From Luteimonas terrae (GTDB taxonomy: Bacteria > Pseudomonadota > Gammaproteobacteria > Xanthomonadales > Xanthomonadaceae), in the NCBI RefSeq assembly GCF_004358165.1, contig NZ_SMTG01000002.1:744001-808000 (forward strand): a stretch of 64,000 nucleotides of DNA, read 5' to 3'. The notes beneath the pieces are model-generated. The model made no database searches, was not told the origin of the DNA, and was given only the letters and a program-made list of their open reading frames with translations. The first letter of the stretch is position 1, and each line of letters starts with the position of its first letter. This document shows, in pieces, positions 22,452 through 31,909 of this stretch. The position numbers were made by a program, and so were the translations under genes.

Positions 22452-24833
22452 GTGGCACGCCCGCTCTCAGATCGACCCAAGCGTTCGCGTGCCAGCGCGA
22501 AGGACGCCGCTCCGGCGGCGTCCGAGAAGGCGGCGCCGAATCCGCGCCGCCAGCGACTGGTCCGCGACATCGCACTGATCCTGATCGCGCCCTTGCTGCT
22601 GTATCTGCTGGCCTGTCTGGTCACGCATTCGCACACCGATCCCAGCTGGTCCTCGCAGACCGGCGTGCTGCCCAGCGAGATCCACAACGTCGGCGGGCCG
22701 GTCGGTGCGTGGATCGCCGACGTGCTGCTGCAGCTGTTCGGCTTGATGGCCTATCCGTTGCCGCTGATCCTCGGCGCGATCGCGTGGATCGCGCTGTTCG
22801 GCATGGATCGCGATGGTGACGGCCGCGCGGATTTCGGGCCGGCCCTGCGGCTGGCCGGCATCGTCGGGTTCCTGGTCACCGGTGCGGGCCTGCTCGCGCT
22901 GCGCTTTCCGAACCTGCTGAACTATCCGGCCGGCGGTGGCGGCATTCTCGGCCGTCTGGTCGGCAACACGCTCAAGGCCGCCTTCGGTGCGTTCGGCGGC
23001 AACCTGTTGCTGCTCGCACTGTTCCTGGTGTCGGTGACGCTGGCCACGGGCCTGTCGTGGTTCGCGGTGATGGACCGCATCGGCGCCTGGGTGATGCGTC
23101 TGCCCGAGCTGTTCCGCCGCAGCAGCAAGCAGGCGACCGAGTGGAAGGAAGCGCGCGTGCACCGCGAGGAGCGGACCGAGGCGCGCAAGATCGAGACCGA
23201 ACTGCGCGCCAAGCGGGCGCCGGTGAAGATCGAGCCGCCGCCGGCGCCGGTGGTCGAGAAGAGCGAGCGCGCCAAGCGCGAGCAGCAGATCCCGATGTTC
23301 TCCGGCGTCGATGCCGGCGGCACCGGCCTGCCGTCGCTGGCCCTGCTGGACCCGCCCAAACCGCAACCCAGCGGCTACGACCAGGCCACGCTGGACACGC
23401 TGTCGCGGCAGATCGAGTTCAAGCTCAAGGACTTCCGCATCGATGTCGAGGTCAAGGAAGCCCAGCCGGGCCCGGTGATCACGCGCTTCGAGATGGAGCC
23501 CGCGCCGGGTGTGAAGGTCAGCCAGATCAGCTCGCTCGACAAGGACATCGCCCGCGGCCTGTCGGTGAAATCCGTGCGCGTGGTCGACGTGATTCCGGGC
23601 AAGTCGGTGATCGGCCTGGAAATCCCGAACGTGCGCCGGGAGATGATCTATCTCACCGAGCTGCTCGACTCCAAGGAATACGACAAGTCCGCCAGCCCGC
23701 TGACGCTCGCGCTGGGCAAGGGCATCAGCGGACAGCCGGTGGTCGCCGATCTGGCGCGCATGCCGCATCTGTTGGTCGCCGGTACCACCGGTTCGGGCAA
23801 GTCGGTCGCGGTCAACTCGATGGTGCTGAGCCTGCTGTTCAAGGCCACGCCCAAAGACCTGCGCATGCTGATGATCGACCCCAAGATGCTGGAGCTCAGC
23901 GTCTACGAGGGCATCCCGCACCTGCTGGCGCCGGTGGTCACCGACATGAAGGAGGCCGCCAATGGCCTGCGCTGGTGCGTGGCCGAGATGGAGCGCCGCT
24001 ACAAGCTGATGAGCGCGGTCGGCGTGCGCAACCTCGGCGGCTTCAACAAGAAGGTCAAGGACGCGCAGGACGCGGGGCAGCCGCTGTCCGATCCGCTGTT
24101 CCGGCCAAATCCCGAATCGAGCGACGTCGCCGAACTGCTCGAACCGCTGCCCTACATCGTCATCTTCATCGACGAATTCGCCGACATGATGATGATCGTC
24201 GGCAAGAAGGTCGAAGAGCTCATCGCGCGCCTGGCGCAGAAGGCGCGCGCGGCCGGCATCCATCTGATCCTGGCCACGCAGCGGCCGTCGGTGGACGTGA
24301 TCACCGGCCTGATCAAGGCCAACATCCCGACCCGCATCGCCTTCCAGGTCAGCTCCAAGATCGACTCGCGCACCATCCTCGACCAGTCCGGTGCGGAAAC
24401 GCTGCTCGGCAACGGCGACATGCTGTATCTGCCGCCGGGAACCGCGATGCCCGAGCGCGTGCACGGCGCCTTCGTATCCGACGAGGAAGTGCATCGCGTC
24501 GTCGAACACCTCAAGCAGAGCGGCAAGGCCGACTACATCTCCGGCGTGCTGGACGAAGTGCAGACGATGGGCGACGGCACCGTCATCGGCGCGACCGGGC
24601 TGCCGGAAGCAGGCAGCAGCGGCGGCGACGAGAGCGATCCGCTCTACGACGAGGCGGTGAAGATCGTCACCGAGACCCGTCGCGCATCGATCTCCGGCGT
24701 GCAGCGCCGACTGAAGATCGGCTACAACCGCGCCGCGCGTCTGGTCGAGGCGATGGAAGCGGCGGGCGTCGTCAGCCCGCCCGAGCACAACGGCGACCGC
24801 AGCGTGCTCGCGCCGCCGCCACCGCCGCGCTGA
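22452..24833 (+). CDS. ftsK: DNA translocase FtsK
   Basis: 793 residues from GTG 22452. Four N-terminal membrane segments (about 38-60, 80-112, 127-148, 178-205), an acidic/Arg-rich linker, then the motor: Walker A GTTGSGKS at about 443-450 and Walker [17 protein letters not shown]. The C-terminal gamma winged helix ([26 protein letters not shown]) reads KOPS and activates XerCD at dif. The dif site itself lies 19 kb downstream at 41.6 kb. The linker is short compared with E. coli FtsK. Confidence 0.96.
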   Translation: MARPLSDRPKRSRASAKDAAPAASEKAAPNPRRQRLVRDIALILIAPLLLYLLACLVTHSHTDPSWSSQTGVLPSEIHNVGGPVGAWIADVLLQLFGLMAYPLPLILGAIAWIALFGMDRDGDGRADFGPALRLAGIVGFLVTGAGLLALRFPNLLNYPAGGGGILGRLVGNTLKAAFGAFGGNLLLLALFLVSVTLATGLSWFAVMDRIGAWVMRLPELFRRSSKQATEWKEARVHREERTEARKIETELRAKRAPVKIEPPPAPVVEKSERAKREQQIPMFSGVDAGGTGLPSLALLDPPKPQPSGYDQATLDTLSRQIEFKLKDFRIDVEVKEAQPGPVITRFEMEPAPGVKVSQISSLDKDIARGLSVKSVRVVDVIPGKSVIGLEIPNVRREMIYLTELLDSKEYDKSASPLTLALGKGISGQPVVADLARMPHLLVAGTTGSGKSVAVNSMVLSLLFKATPKDLRMLMIDPKMLELSVYEGIPHLLAPVVTDMKEAANGLRWCVAEMERRYKLMSAVGVRNLGGFNKKVKDAQDAGQPLSDPLFRPNPESSDVAELLEPLPYIVIFIDEFADMMMIVGKKVEELIARLAQKARAAGIHLILATQRPSVDVITGLIKANIPTRIAFQVSSKIDSRTILDQSGAETLLGNGDMLYLPPGTAMPERVHGAFVSDEEVHRVVEHLKQSGKADYISGVLDEVQTMGDGTVIGATGLPEAGSSGGDESDPLYDEAVKIVTETRRASISGVQRRLKIGYNRAARLVEAMEAAGVVSPPEHNGDRSVLAPPPPPR

Positions 24834-24963
24834 CGCACCGGCGCCCGCTCGCGCTGAATCGTCGATGCACGAGGCCGGGCATGCGCCCGCGTTGTCGTCG
24901 GCGCATTCAGCTTGCGCTTCGCACACTCCGATCCAACGAATGACGCACCCCGAGGTTCTTCCG

Positions 24964-25605
24964 ATGCGCACGATGCTCCGCAATTCCCGTTGGCTCGCCG
25001 CGGCCGCCGTGCTGCTGGTCGCAGGTGTCGCCCAGGCCTCGGGCGCACGCGCCCAGCTCGACACCTTCACCCGCGGCCTGACCGGTCTGGAAGGCCAGTT
25101 CACCCAGCAGGTCAGCGACGGCAACGGCCGCGCGCGCGAGAGCTCCAGCGGCACGCTGGCGCTGTCGGCGCCGCGTCTGTTCCGCTGGGAATACGTGAAG
25201 CCGTATCCGCAGCTGATCGTCGCCGACGGCCGCACGGTGTGGGTGTTCGATCCCGACCTGCAACAGGTCACGCGCCGCTCGCAAGGCCCGCAGGAACAGG
25301 ACAGCCCGCTGGCCGCGCTGATCGACCCGTCCAAGCTCGACCGCGACTTCACCGTGACCGAGGCCGGCAATGCCGGTGGTCTGGCGTGGCTGGAACTGCG
25401 CCCCAAGCGCACCGAGAACGCCGCGTTCGAACGCGCACGCCTGGGCTTCAACAGCGCCGGCATGCCCACGCGCATGGAAATCCACGACACGCTGGGCCAG
25501 CAGACCACGATCGGTTTCAGCGGCTGGAAGCGCAACCCGACGTTCGCGCGGGATACCTTCCGCTACACGCCGCCGGCGGGGGTGGATGTGGTGGGCGAGG
25601 AGTGA
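24964..25605 (+). CDS. lolA: Outer-membrane lipoprotein carrier protein LolA
   Basis: 213 residues. Signal peptide (SRWLAAAAVLLVAGVAQA), then LDTFTRGLTGLEGQFTQQV and RLFRWEYVKPYPQLIVADGRTVWVFDPDL, the conserved half-barrel of LolA. It shuttles lipoproteins from LolCDE to LolB through the periplasm. ftsK-lolA-rarA is the usual order in gammaproteobacteria. GAGG at about 24952 fits the ATG at 24964; another ATG at 24940 is possible. Confidence 0.93.
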   Translation: MRTMLRNSRWLAAAAVLLVAGVAQASGARAQLDTFTRGLTGLEGQFTQQVSDGNGRARESSSGTLALSAPRLFRWEYVKPYPQLIVADGRTVWVFDPDLQQVTRRSQGPQEQDSPLAALIDPSKLDRDFTVTEAGNAGGLAWLELRPKRTENAAFERARLGFNSAGMPTRMEIHDTLGQQTTIGFSGWKRNPTFARDTFRYTPPAGVDVVGEE

Positions 25606-25704
25606 GGCGTGGGATTTGGAGCGTCAGCGGTGAGGCGTAAGGCGTAAGACGTCAGTGTGCAGGCTCTGCTCGCGTACCCCGTCGTCGCCCGGACCACTAT
25701 CGAC

Positions 25705-25783
25705 CGTCGTCCCAGCGAAAGCTGGGACCCATTTTCGCGATAGAGCAAGATCAAGATGGGTCCCAGCTTCCGCTGGGACGACG
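25705..25783. repeat. REP-like inverted repeat element
   Basis: Two 31-bp arms (25705-25735 and 25753-25783) are inverted copies with two mismatches, separated by 17 bp. Each arm is itself a hairpin (GTCCCAGC-GAAA-GCTGGGAC on the left). It occupies the convergent gap between lolA and the ChaN-like gene. Repeats with this GTCCCAGC core are, to my knowledge, frequent in xanthomonads. Confidence 0.8.
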
Positions 25784-25806
25784 GCTTCAAATGCTTGCTC
25801 GCAGGA

Positions 25807-26658
25807 TTAATCCTTCGACTCGCCGACCTGCCGGATCGGCGTGAACGCCGGCAGCACCAGCCGGTAATCGAAGGGCGACCTCGCACCTTCGACACCGCCG
25901 CCACGCGATGGCGCGACATCGACGATCCCGCATGTCTCGCCGCAGGCCCAGTACGCGCCGCGCGCGGCCGTGACATTGACCGAGTAGGGCAACAGATCCT
26001 GCAGCAGCGCAGTCATCGGCTGTTGGGGAAACCCTTCCGGCGCATCCGCCGGACGCGAGCGCATCGCATGCACGTTGCCGGTGACGACCACCATCCGGCC
26101 GTGCGGGAACGCGTCATGCGCGCGCCGCAGCACATGCGCCATCGCCGCTTCGCAGGTGCCGCGCTGGTAGCACCGGATGTCGCGTGGATCGAACGGCAGG
26201 ATCGCGACATCGCGTCCGGACGCCTTCAGTCGACCGATGCGCCGGACCAGCGCCAGTACATCCTCGCTGCGACGCCCGTCGTTCTCATCGGCGGGCACCT
26301 GCCACCAGGCGCGCTGACGTAGCCGATCGATCGCCGCATCGGCGCCGCCGCTGGCCACGGCTTCACGCAGGGAATCGTGTTCACGCGCGGGAATCTCAAG
26401 CGCCAGCAGCACCGGCGACGCGTCGCTCCAGCGTTCGACCAGATCGCCGGCCAGCAACGGAATCTCGCGCGTGCCGTGCATCTCGCCGAGCACGACCAGA
26501 CGATGCCCGTCCGATGCCCGGGTCAGCGTGTCGACCGCATCTGCGCGCCAGTCGGCGGCGGCCGTCGCCGACAGCGCACTCAGCGCGATGCCGAGTGCGA
26601 GCCGCTGGAGCTGGCGCGTCGCGCTTGTGATCACGTCCCGGTGGCGCAATATCGACAT
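25807..26658 (-). CDS. ChaN/EreA-like exported protein
   Basis: 283 residues from ATG 26658 with signal peptide (LQRLALGIALSALSATAAA). The motif VVLGEMHGTREIPLLAGDLVER and later VVTGNVHAMR resemble the ChaN-like haem-binding lipoprotein and erythromycin-esterase superfamily. No lipobox is seen. A start at 26703 (MARVNLWG) is open but would overlap the divergent rarA start. Function is unknown. Confidence 0.65.
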   Translation of the reverse strand: MSILRHRDVITSATRQLQRLALGIALSALSATAAADWRADAVDTLTRASDGHRLVVLGEMHGTREIPLLAGDLVERWSDASPVLLALEIPAREHDSLREAVASGGADAAIDRLRQRAWWQVPADENDGRRSEDVLALVRRIGRLKASGRDVAILPFDPRDIRCYQRGTCEAAMAHVLRRAHDAFPHGRMVVVTGNVHAMRSRPADAPEGFPQQPMTALLQDLLPYSVNVTAARGAYWACGETCGIVDVAPSRGGGVEGARSPFDYRLVLPAFTPIRQVGESKD

Positions 26659-26696
26659 GTCGCAATCCCTGCAATCGAGTCCCCACAGGTTAACGC

Positions 26697-28067
26697 GTGC
26701 CACGATCCCGACCTTCCCGCGCCGGCACCGGCGACCTGCTGCAGGTCGACCGCAGTGCCATGCGTCCGCTGGCCGAGCGCATGCGCCCCGCCAGGCTCGA
26801 CGAGATGGTCGGCCAGCGCCGGCTGGTCGCCGAGGGCACCGCGCTGCGCACGGCGGTCGAGGCCGGCAAGATCCATTCGATGGTGCTGTGGGGCCCGCCG
26901 GGCTGCGGCAAGACCACGCTGGCGCTGCTGCTGGCGCACTACGCCGATGCCGAGTTCAAGGCGATCTCGGCGGTGCTGTCCGGACTGCCGGAAGTGCGGC
27001 AGGTGTTGGCCGAGGCCGCGCACCGGTTCGACGGTGGGCGCCGCACGGTGCTGTTCGTCGACGAGGTGCACCGCTTCAACAAGACCCAGCAGGACGCGTT
27101 TCTGCCGCACATCGAGCGCGGCACGATCGTGTTCGTCGGCGCGACCACGGAGAACCCGTCGTTCGAACTGAATTCCGCGCTGCTGTCGCGCTGCCGCGTG
27201 CACGTGATGGAGCCGGTGTCGCCGGACGACATCATCGATACGCTGCGCCGGGCGCTGATCGATGGCGAACGCGGCCTGGGCGATCGCGGCCTGCGCATCG
27301 ACGACGCGTTGCTGCGGATGATCGCCGTCGCCGCCGATGGCGACGTGCGCCGTGCGCTGACGCTGCTGGAGATCGCCGCCGAACTGGCGGGCGAGGGCGG
27401 GGACGTCACCGCCGGCACGCTCGAGCAGGTGTTGGCCGACCGCACGCGCCGCTTCGACAAGGGCGGCGAGCAGTTCTACGACCAGATCTCGGCACTGCAC
27501 AAGTGCGTGCGCAGCTCCAATCCCGACGGCGCGTTGTACTGGCTGGCGCGCATGCTCGACGGCGGCTGCGATCCGGGCTATCTCGCCCGGCGCATGACGC
27601 GGATGGCGGTCGAGGACGTGGGTCTGGCCGATCCGCGTGCGCTGCAGATGGCGATCGATGCCTGGGAGGCCTTCGATCGGCTCGGCAGTCCCGAGGGCGA
27701 ACTCGCGCTCGCGCAGCTGGTGATCTATCTGGCCAGCACCGCGAAATCCAATGCCGGCTACATGGCCTTCAACCAGGCCAAGCGCGACGTGCGCGAATAC
27801 GGCACGCAGGACGTGCCGATGCACTTCCGCAACGCGCCGACCAAGCTGATGAAGGAGCTCGGCTACGGTACCGGCTACCAATACGACCACGATGCCGAAG
27901 ACGGCATCGCGCTCGACCAGACCGCGTTCCCGGATGCGATGGGCGAGCGGGTCTATTACGAGCCGGTCGCCCGCGGCATGGAGATCAAGCTCAAGGACAA
28001 GCTCGATGCATTGCGGGCGGCGCGGGCCGAGGCCATCGCCAAGGCCCGCGAGGCCGGCGACGACTGA
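26697..28067 (+). CDS. rarA: Replication-associated recombination protein A (AAA+ ATPase)
   Basis: 456 residues. PLAERMRPARLDEMVGQ, Walker A GPPGCGKT at 66-73, Walker B LFVDEVHRFNKTQQDAFLPH, sensor GATTENPSFELNSALLSRC, then the MgsA C-terminal tetramerisation part. It is a clamp-loader-like ATPase acting at stalled forks and gaps. GTG 26697 is used; ATG 26760 (MRPLAERM) is an alternative. It follows lolA, as usual in gammaproteobacteria, apart from the intervening minus-strand gene. Confidence 0.94.
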   Translation: MPRSRPSRAGTGDLLQVDRSAMRPLAERMRPARLDEMVGQRRLVAEGTALRTAVEAGKIHSMVLWGPPGCGKTTLALLLAHYADAEFKAISAVLSGLPEVRQVLAEAAHRFDGGRRTVLFVDEVHRFNKTQQDAFLPHIERGTIVFVGATTENPSFELNSALLSRCRVHVMEPVSPDDIIDTLRRALIDGERGLGDRGLRIDDALLRMIAVAADGDVRRALTLLEIAAELAGEGGDVTAGTLEQVLADRTRRFDKGGEQFYDQISALHKCVRSSNPDGALYWLARMLDGGCDPGYLARRMTRMAVEDVGLADPRALQMAIDAWEAFDRLGSPEGELALAQLVIYLASTAKSNAGYMAFNQAKRDVREYGTQDVPMHFRNAPTKLMKELGYGTGYQYDHDAEDGIALDQTAFPDAMGERVYYEPVARGMEIKLKDKLDALRAARAEAIAKAREAGDD

Positions 28068-28203
28068 GAGCCTGTTCAAAGGGTTTCGGGTTTCCCGATC
28101 TGCTTGTCGGAGATCGCATCGACGCGACTGCGCGCTTGCACGATGGCGCGTCGAAGGGGACAGGCGCAGCGTCGAAGGCGGTTCTTCCACGGAGGGAACG
28201 CCG

Positions 28204-28611
28204 ATGCGGATCTGTCTGTTTGTATTGCTGATGCTGGCCTGGCCGGCCGCCGCGCAGTCGGTCCACAAATGCGCCGACAGCCGCGGTGGACACAGTTACC
28301 AGTCGCAACCCTGCGCCCAAGGCGAGGCGCTGAAGTCGTGGGATATCCCCGTCTATGCACCATCCACGACGCCGGCGACCGTCCCGAAGCCTCGCGCACC
28401 GCGCAGAACGGCCACGCCCGCGTCGCAGCGGGCGGCCACGGCACCGCGCAGGCCGGCGGCCAGCCGCGACAGCCAGCACGCCCGCTGCCTGGCAGCCCGT
28501 GCGAGTCGCGACAGTGCACTGCAGAAGCTCGGCAACCAGCGGCGCTACGACGACCTGCGTCGACTCAACGAACGCGTGTCGGCGGTCTGCAATCACCGCG
28601 GCCGGCAATGA
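28204..28611 (+). CDS. DUF4124-type small exported protein
   Basis: 135 residues. Signal peptide MRICLFVLLMLAWPAAAQ, then the DUF4124 core VHKCADSRGGHSYQSQPC, a Pro/Arg/Ala-rich linker, and a helical C-terminal module framed by Cys residues (RCLAARAS ... AVCNHRG). The protein at 38441 has the same layout and the same C-terminal CNH-RG signature. Function unknown; periplasmic location expected. It faces the next gene tail to tail with a 3-bp gap. Confidence 0.75.
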   Translation: MRICLFVLLMLAWPAAAQSVHKCADSRGGHSYQSQPCAQGEALKSWDIPVYAPSTTPATVPKPRAPRRTATPASQRAATAPRRPAASRDSQHARCLAARASRDSALQKLGNQRRYDDLRRLNERVSAVCNHRGRQ

Positions 28612-28614
28612 ACC

Positions 28615-28974
28615 TCATGGATTGCAGGGACGCCCGGTACCTTCCCAGCCGTTCGGCAGACGCCGGATGACCTGGTTGCCGGCGCAGCGTTCGCCGGCTT
28701 CCAGCGGCGTCGAGCGATAGGTCACCAGCACCGGCTCGGCGGCGGCAGCGGCCACGGGCCTGGGGTATTCGTAGATCACACGTTCGGGCGATGGCAGATG
28801 CCCCGGCGCGCGCGCGAACCCGGCGCTGTCGGCGCTGTCGGCGCCGCTGCGGCTGGCGTGCAACCAGGCCGCATTGGACGCGACCAGCAGACCCAGCAGT
28901 ACGAGGGCGCTCGCCTGCCAGGTGGATCGGCCCCAGCGGGCAGGGGACAGGAACGCCTTGCGTCGATGATCCAC
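28615..28974 (-). CDS. Small single-pass membrane protein, paralogue of the 41754 protein
   Basis: 119 residues from GTG 28974, preceded by GGAGGG at the right spacing; the earlier ATG at 29028 lacks such a site. One membrane helix (WQASALVLLGLLVASNAAWL), then an extracytoplasmic part with ERVIYEY and two Cys blocks (ERC ... NGWEGTGRPCNP). The same order W-x-A-LLGLL-NAAW, RVIYEY, ERC, G-W-C-x-P occurs in the protein at 41754. No known family recognised. Confidence 0.65.
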   Translation of the reverse strand: MDHRRKAFLSPARWGRSTWQASALVLLGLLVASNAAWLHASRSGADSADSAGFARAPGHLPSPERVIYEYPRPVAAAAAEPVLVTYRSTPLEAGERCAGNQVIRRLPNGWEGTGRPCNP

Positions 28975-29234
28975 GATGCCCTCCGGAAAGATGTCCTGAC
29001 GGACCGCTCCCGATGCTAGGGACGCCATGGGAGGCGGACCATCTGGGGTAAACCCGATGGCGCGGCGCTGCGGATCCGGCTTGCAGACGGGTCCAGCGAC
29101 CGGAGTCACAGGCGCCGGTCATATGCCTGGGTGAGAACTTTTCTGAGGAAGTGGCTGCAAGCCTTTCATCGGATTGGATCCGTTCCGGACCGCCTGCAGG
29201 CTCATGATCGAAGTGATGGCATCTGCACACACGA

Positions 29235-29254
29235 GGGTGTACAAATGTACACCC
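29235..29254. promoter_or_regulatory. LexA2-type operator
   Basis: A perfect 20-bp palindrome, GGGTGTACAAATGTACACCC, ends directly before the lexA2 ATG. Its core GTAC-N4-GTAC resembles the GTAC-N4-GTGC motif known for LexA2 repressors of imuAB-dnaE2 cassettes. It contains no Shine-Dalgarno sequence. Confidence 0.75.
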
Positions 29255-29854
29255 ATGATCGACCTGCCGCCCCAACGTGCCGCCGTCCTCGCCTTCCTGC
29301 GCGAGCGCATCGCCGCAGGCGCCTCGCCGAGTCTGGCCGAGATCGCCGAGGCCTTCGGTTTCGCCTCGCGCAATGCGGCCCACAAGCATGTGCAGGCGCT
29401 GGTCGGTGCCGGACTGGTCGAACTCAAGGCGGGCCGCAAACGCGGTCTGCGCCTGCCGGGGCAGGGCGAGCGCATGGCGGCATTGCCGGTGCTCGGCCGG
29501 GTGGCGGCGGGTGTGCCGATCGGGCCGGATACCGGCAGCGAACGGACGCTCTGGCTGGATCGCGGCCTGTTCTCGCTGCGCCCCGATTACCTGCTGCGCG
29601 TCGAGGGCGATTCGATGATCGACGACGGCATCCTCGACGGTGATCTGGTCGGCGTGCACCGCGCCCGTGATGCCCGAGACGGCCAGACCGTGGTCGCGCG
29701 CCTCGACGATGCGATCACCATCAAGCGGCTCGAACACCGCGACGGCGGCATCCGCTTACTGCCGCGCAATCCCGCACATGCGCCCATCGTGATCGCTGCC
29801 GATGCCGACTTCGCGATCGAGGGCCTGTACTGCGGCCTGGTGCGGCAGGGCTGA
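29255..29854 (+). CDS. lexA2: LexA-type repressor (LexA2)
   Basis: 199 residues. N-terminal winged helix (PSLAEIAEAFGFASRNAAHKHV), self-cleavage bond Ala85-Gly86 (RVAAGVPI), catalytic Ser120 (EGDSMIDDG) and Lys157 (AITIKRL); the 37-residue Ser-Lys spacing equals that of E. coli LexA. It represses its own operon until RecA-ssDNA stimulates cleavage. imuA starts 2 bp after its stop, so it heads a damage-induced mutagenesis operon. Confidence 0.92.
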   Translation: MIDLPPQRAAVLAFLRERIAAGASPSLAEIAEAFGFASRNAAHKHVQALVGAGLVELKAGRKRGLRLPGQGERMAALPVLGRVAAGVPIGPDTGSERTLWLDRGLFSLRPDYLLRVEGDSMIDDGILDGDLVGVHRARDARDGQTVVARLDDAITIKRLEHRDGGIRLLPRNPAHAPIVIAADADFAIEGLYCGLVRQG

Positions 29855-29855
29855 G

Positions 29856-30473
29856 ATGGCCGCCGCCACGCAATCGCTCGATGCGCTGCTGGCCGCACGC
29901 ACGGTGTGGCCGGCCGGTCGCGGCACGCGCTGCGCGGATGCGGGCCAGCCGACCGGACATGCCGCGCTCGATGCGGCGTTGCCGGGTGGCGGCTGGCCGC
30001 CACGGGCGCTGACCGAGCTGCTGCTGCCGTCCGATGGCGTTGGCGAGATCTCGCTGCTGTTCCCCGCGCTGTCGCGCATCACCGCTGCCGGCGGCCGCGT
30101 GGTGCTGGTCGCACCGCCATGCATTCCCTATGCGCCGGCCTGGCAGGCGGCGGGTGTGCGGCTGGAGGTGCTGGACATCGTCGACGCGGCGCCCGGCGAT
30201 GCGCTGTGGGCGTTCGAGCAGTGCCTGCGCAGCGGCGCCTGCGCGGCGGTGCTGGGCTGGCCGGACACCGGCGATGCGCGCCTGATGCGCCGTCTGCAGG
30301 TCGCAGCCGACAGCGGCGACTGTCACGCCTTCGCATTGCGCGACCGGCGCCATGCGGCCAATCCTTCGCCCGCCGCGCTGCGCATCGAGTATCTGCCCGA
30401 GGCACAGGCCTGGCAGGTGCGCAAATGCCGCGGCGGACAGGTGCCGGCGCAGCCCTTGCGACTGGCGAGCTGA
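29856..30473 (+). CDS. imuA: Translesion synthesis accessory protein ImuA
   Basis: 205 residues. RecA/SulA-like fold: GHAALDAALPGGGWPPRALTELLLP near the start and SLLFPALSRITAAGGRVVLVAPP following, but without a proper Walker A lysine motif, as usual for ImuA. It works with ImuB and DnaE2 in mutagenic bypass. The ATG comes 2 bp after the lexA2 stop. Confidence 0.9.
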   Translation: MAAATQSLDALLAARTVWPAGRGTRCADAGQPTGHAALDAALPGGGWPPRALTELLLPSDGVGEISLLFPALSRITAAGGRVVLVAPPCIPYAPAWQAAGVRLEVLDIVDAAPGDALWAFEQCLRSGACAAVLGWPDTGDARLMRRLQVAADSGDCHAFALRDRRHAANPSPAALRIEYLPEAQAWQVRKCRGGQVPAQPLRLAS

Positions 30474-30484
30474 ATGATCCCGCC

Positions 30485-31909
30485 ATGCTCTGGGCCTGTC
30501 TTCTCCTGCCGCAACTGGCGCTCGACGCCGTTCTCCGTCGCCAGCCCGATGCGAAGGCCGCGCCGTTCGCGCTGGTCGACGGACCGGCGCAACTGCGGCG
30601 CCTGCACAGCGTCAACGCGGCTGCGGCGGCGCATGGCCTGAAGCCCGGCATGCGTCTGTCGGCGGCGCATGCCCTGCTCGCCGGCGTGAGCACGCAGGCA
30701 CACGATCCCCTGGCCGAATCGGCCGAGCACCGGTTCCTCGCGGCCTGGGCCTACCGGCACAGTTCGCTGGTGAGCCGGCAATGGCCGCGGGCGATCGTAC
30801 TGGAGGTGCAGGCGAGCTTCCGGCTGTTCGGGCCGTGGTCGCAGTTCGAACACACCTTGCGCGCCGAACTCGGGTCGATGGGATTCGGGCATCGCATCGC
30901 CCTGGCGCCATCGCCGACCGCGGCCCGCGTGCTGGTGGGACTGCGCGACGGCTTCGCGGTGACGGCGCAGGACGAACTGTCGAGCCTGCTCGATCGCGTA
31001 CCGGTGCGCCGCGCCGCCTTGCCCGACGATGCCGGCGAACGTCTATACCGCATGGGCGTGCGCACGCTCGGTGCCCTGCGTGCGCTGCCGGGTGCGTCGG
31101 TGCAGCGGCGGTTCGGTGCCGACGTGCTGGCGCACCTGCGCCGGCTCTACGGCGAGTCCGACGATCCGGTCGACTGCTACACGCCGCCCGACCGGTTCGA
31201 CATGCGCGTGGAGCTCGGCTACGAAGTCGAGTCGCATCCGCCGCTGCTGTTTCCGCTGCGGCGTCTGATCAACGACCTGTGCATCTATCTGTCGGCGCGC
31301 GACGGCGGCGTGCAGCGCTTCGTCGTGCGACTCGAACATGACGCCGGCCATACCGATGTCGAGGTCGGTCTGCTCGCGCCCGAACGTACCGCGACGATGC
31401 TCTTCGAACTGGCGCGCAACCGCCTCGAACGCACGGAGATACACAAACCCGTGGTCGCGATGCGTCTGCAGGCCTTCGAGCTGCCACCGTTCGTACCGGC
31501 TGCGCGCGACCTGTTCGACACGCGTCCGCAGCAGGCGCTGGACTGGCCGCATCTGCGCGAACGCCTGCGCGCGCGGCTGGGCGACGAGGCCGTCTACCGG
31601 GTCGTGCCGGCCGGCGATCCGCGGCCCGAACATGCGTGGACCCGGCAGGTCGGCGCGGACACCGGCACGATCGCCGACGCACCTGCGCGTCCGATGCGTC
31701 CGGCCTGGCTGCTGCCGCAGCCGGTGCCGTTGCAGGACACCGGCCTGCGCATCCTCTCGGGCCCCGAACGGCTGGAAAGCGGCTGGTGGGACGGCGACGA
31801 TGCGCGCCGCGACTACTACGTCGTCGAGACCCGCGCAGGCCAGCGCGGCTGGGCCTTCGTGCCGCCGGGCCGCCATGAAGGCTGGATGCTGCACGGCTGG
31901 TTCGCATGA
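30485..31909 (+). CDS. imuB: Inactive Y-family polymerase ImuB
   Basis: 474 residues. The Y-family fold is recognisable ([55 protein letters not shown]), but the N-terminus reads [15 protein letters not shown] where active polymerases have the catalytic Asp (DxDxFF). ImuB serves as beta-clamp-binding hub for DnaE2. The start is 11 bp after imuA; the 3' end overlaps dnaE2 (ATGA). Confidence 0.92.
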   Translation: MLWACLLLPQLALDAVLRRQPDAKAAPFALVDGPAQLRRLHSVNAAAAAHGLKPGMRLSAAHALLAGVSTQAHDPLAESAEHRFLAAWAYRHSSLVSRQWPRAIVLEVQASFRLFGPWSQFEHTLRAELGSMGFGHRIALAPSPTAARVLVGLRDGFAVTAQDELSSLLDRVPVRRAALPDDAGERLYRMGVRTLGALRALPGASVQRRFGADVLAHLRRLYGESDDPVDCYTPPDRFDMRVELGYEVESHPPLLFPLRRLINDLCIYLSARDGGVQRFVVRLEHDAGHTDVEVGLLAPERTATMLFELARNRLERTEIHKPVVAMRLQAFELPPFVPAARDLFDTRPQQALDWPHLRERLRARLGDEAVYRVVPAGDPRPEHAWTRQVGADTGTIADAPARPMRPAWLLPQPVPLQDTGLRILSGPERLESGWWDGDDARRDYYVVETRAGQRGWAFVPPGRHEGWMLHGWFA

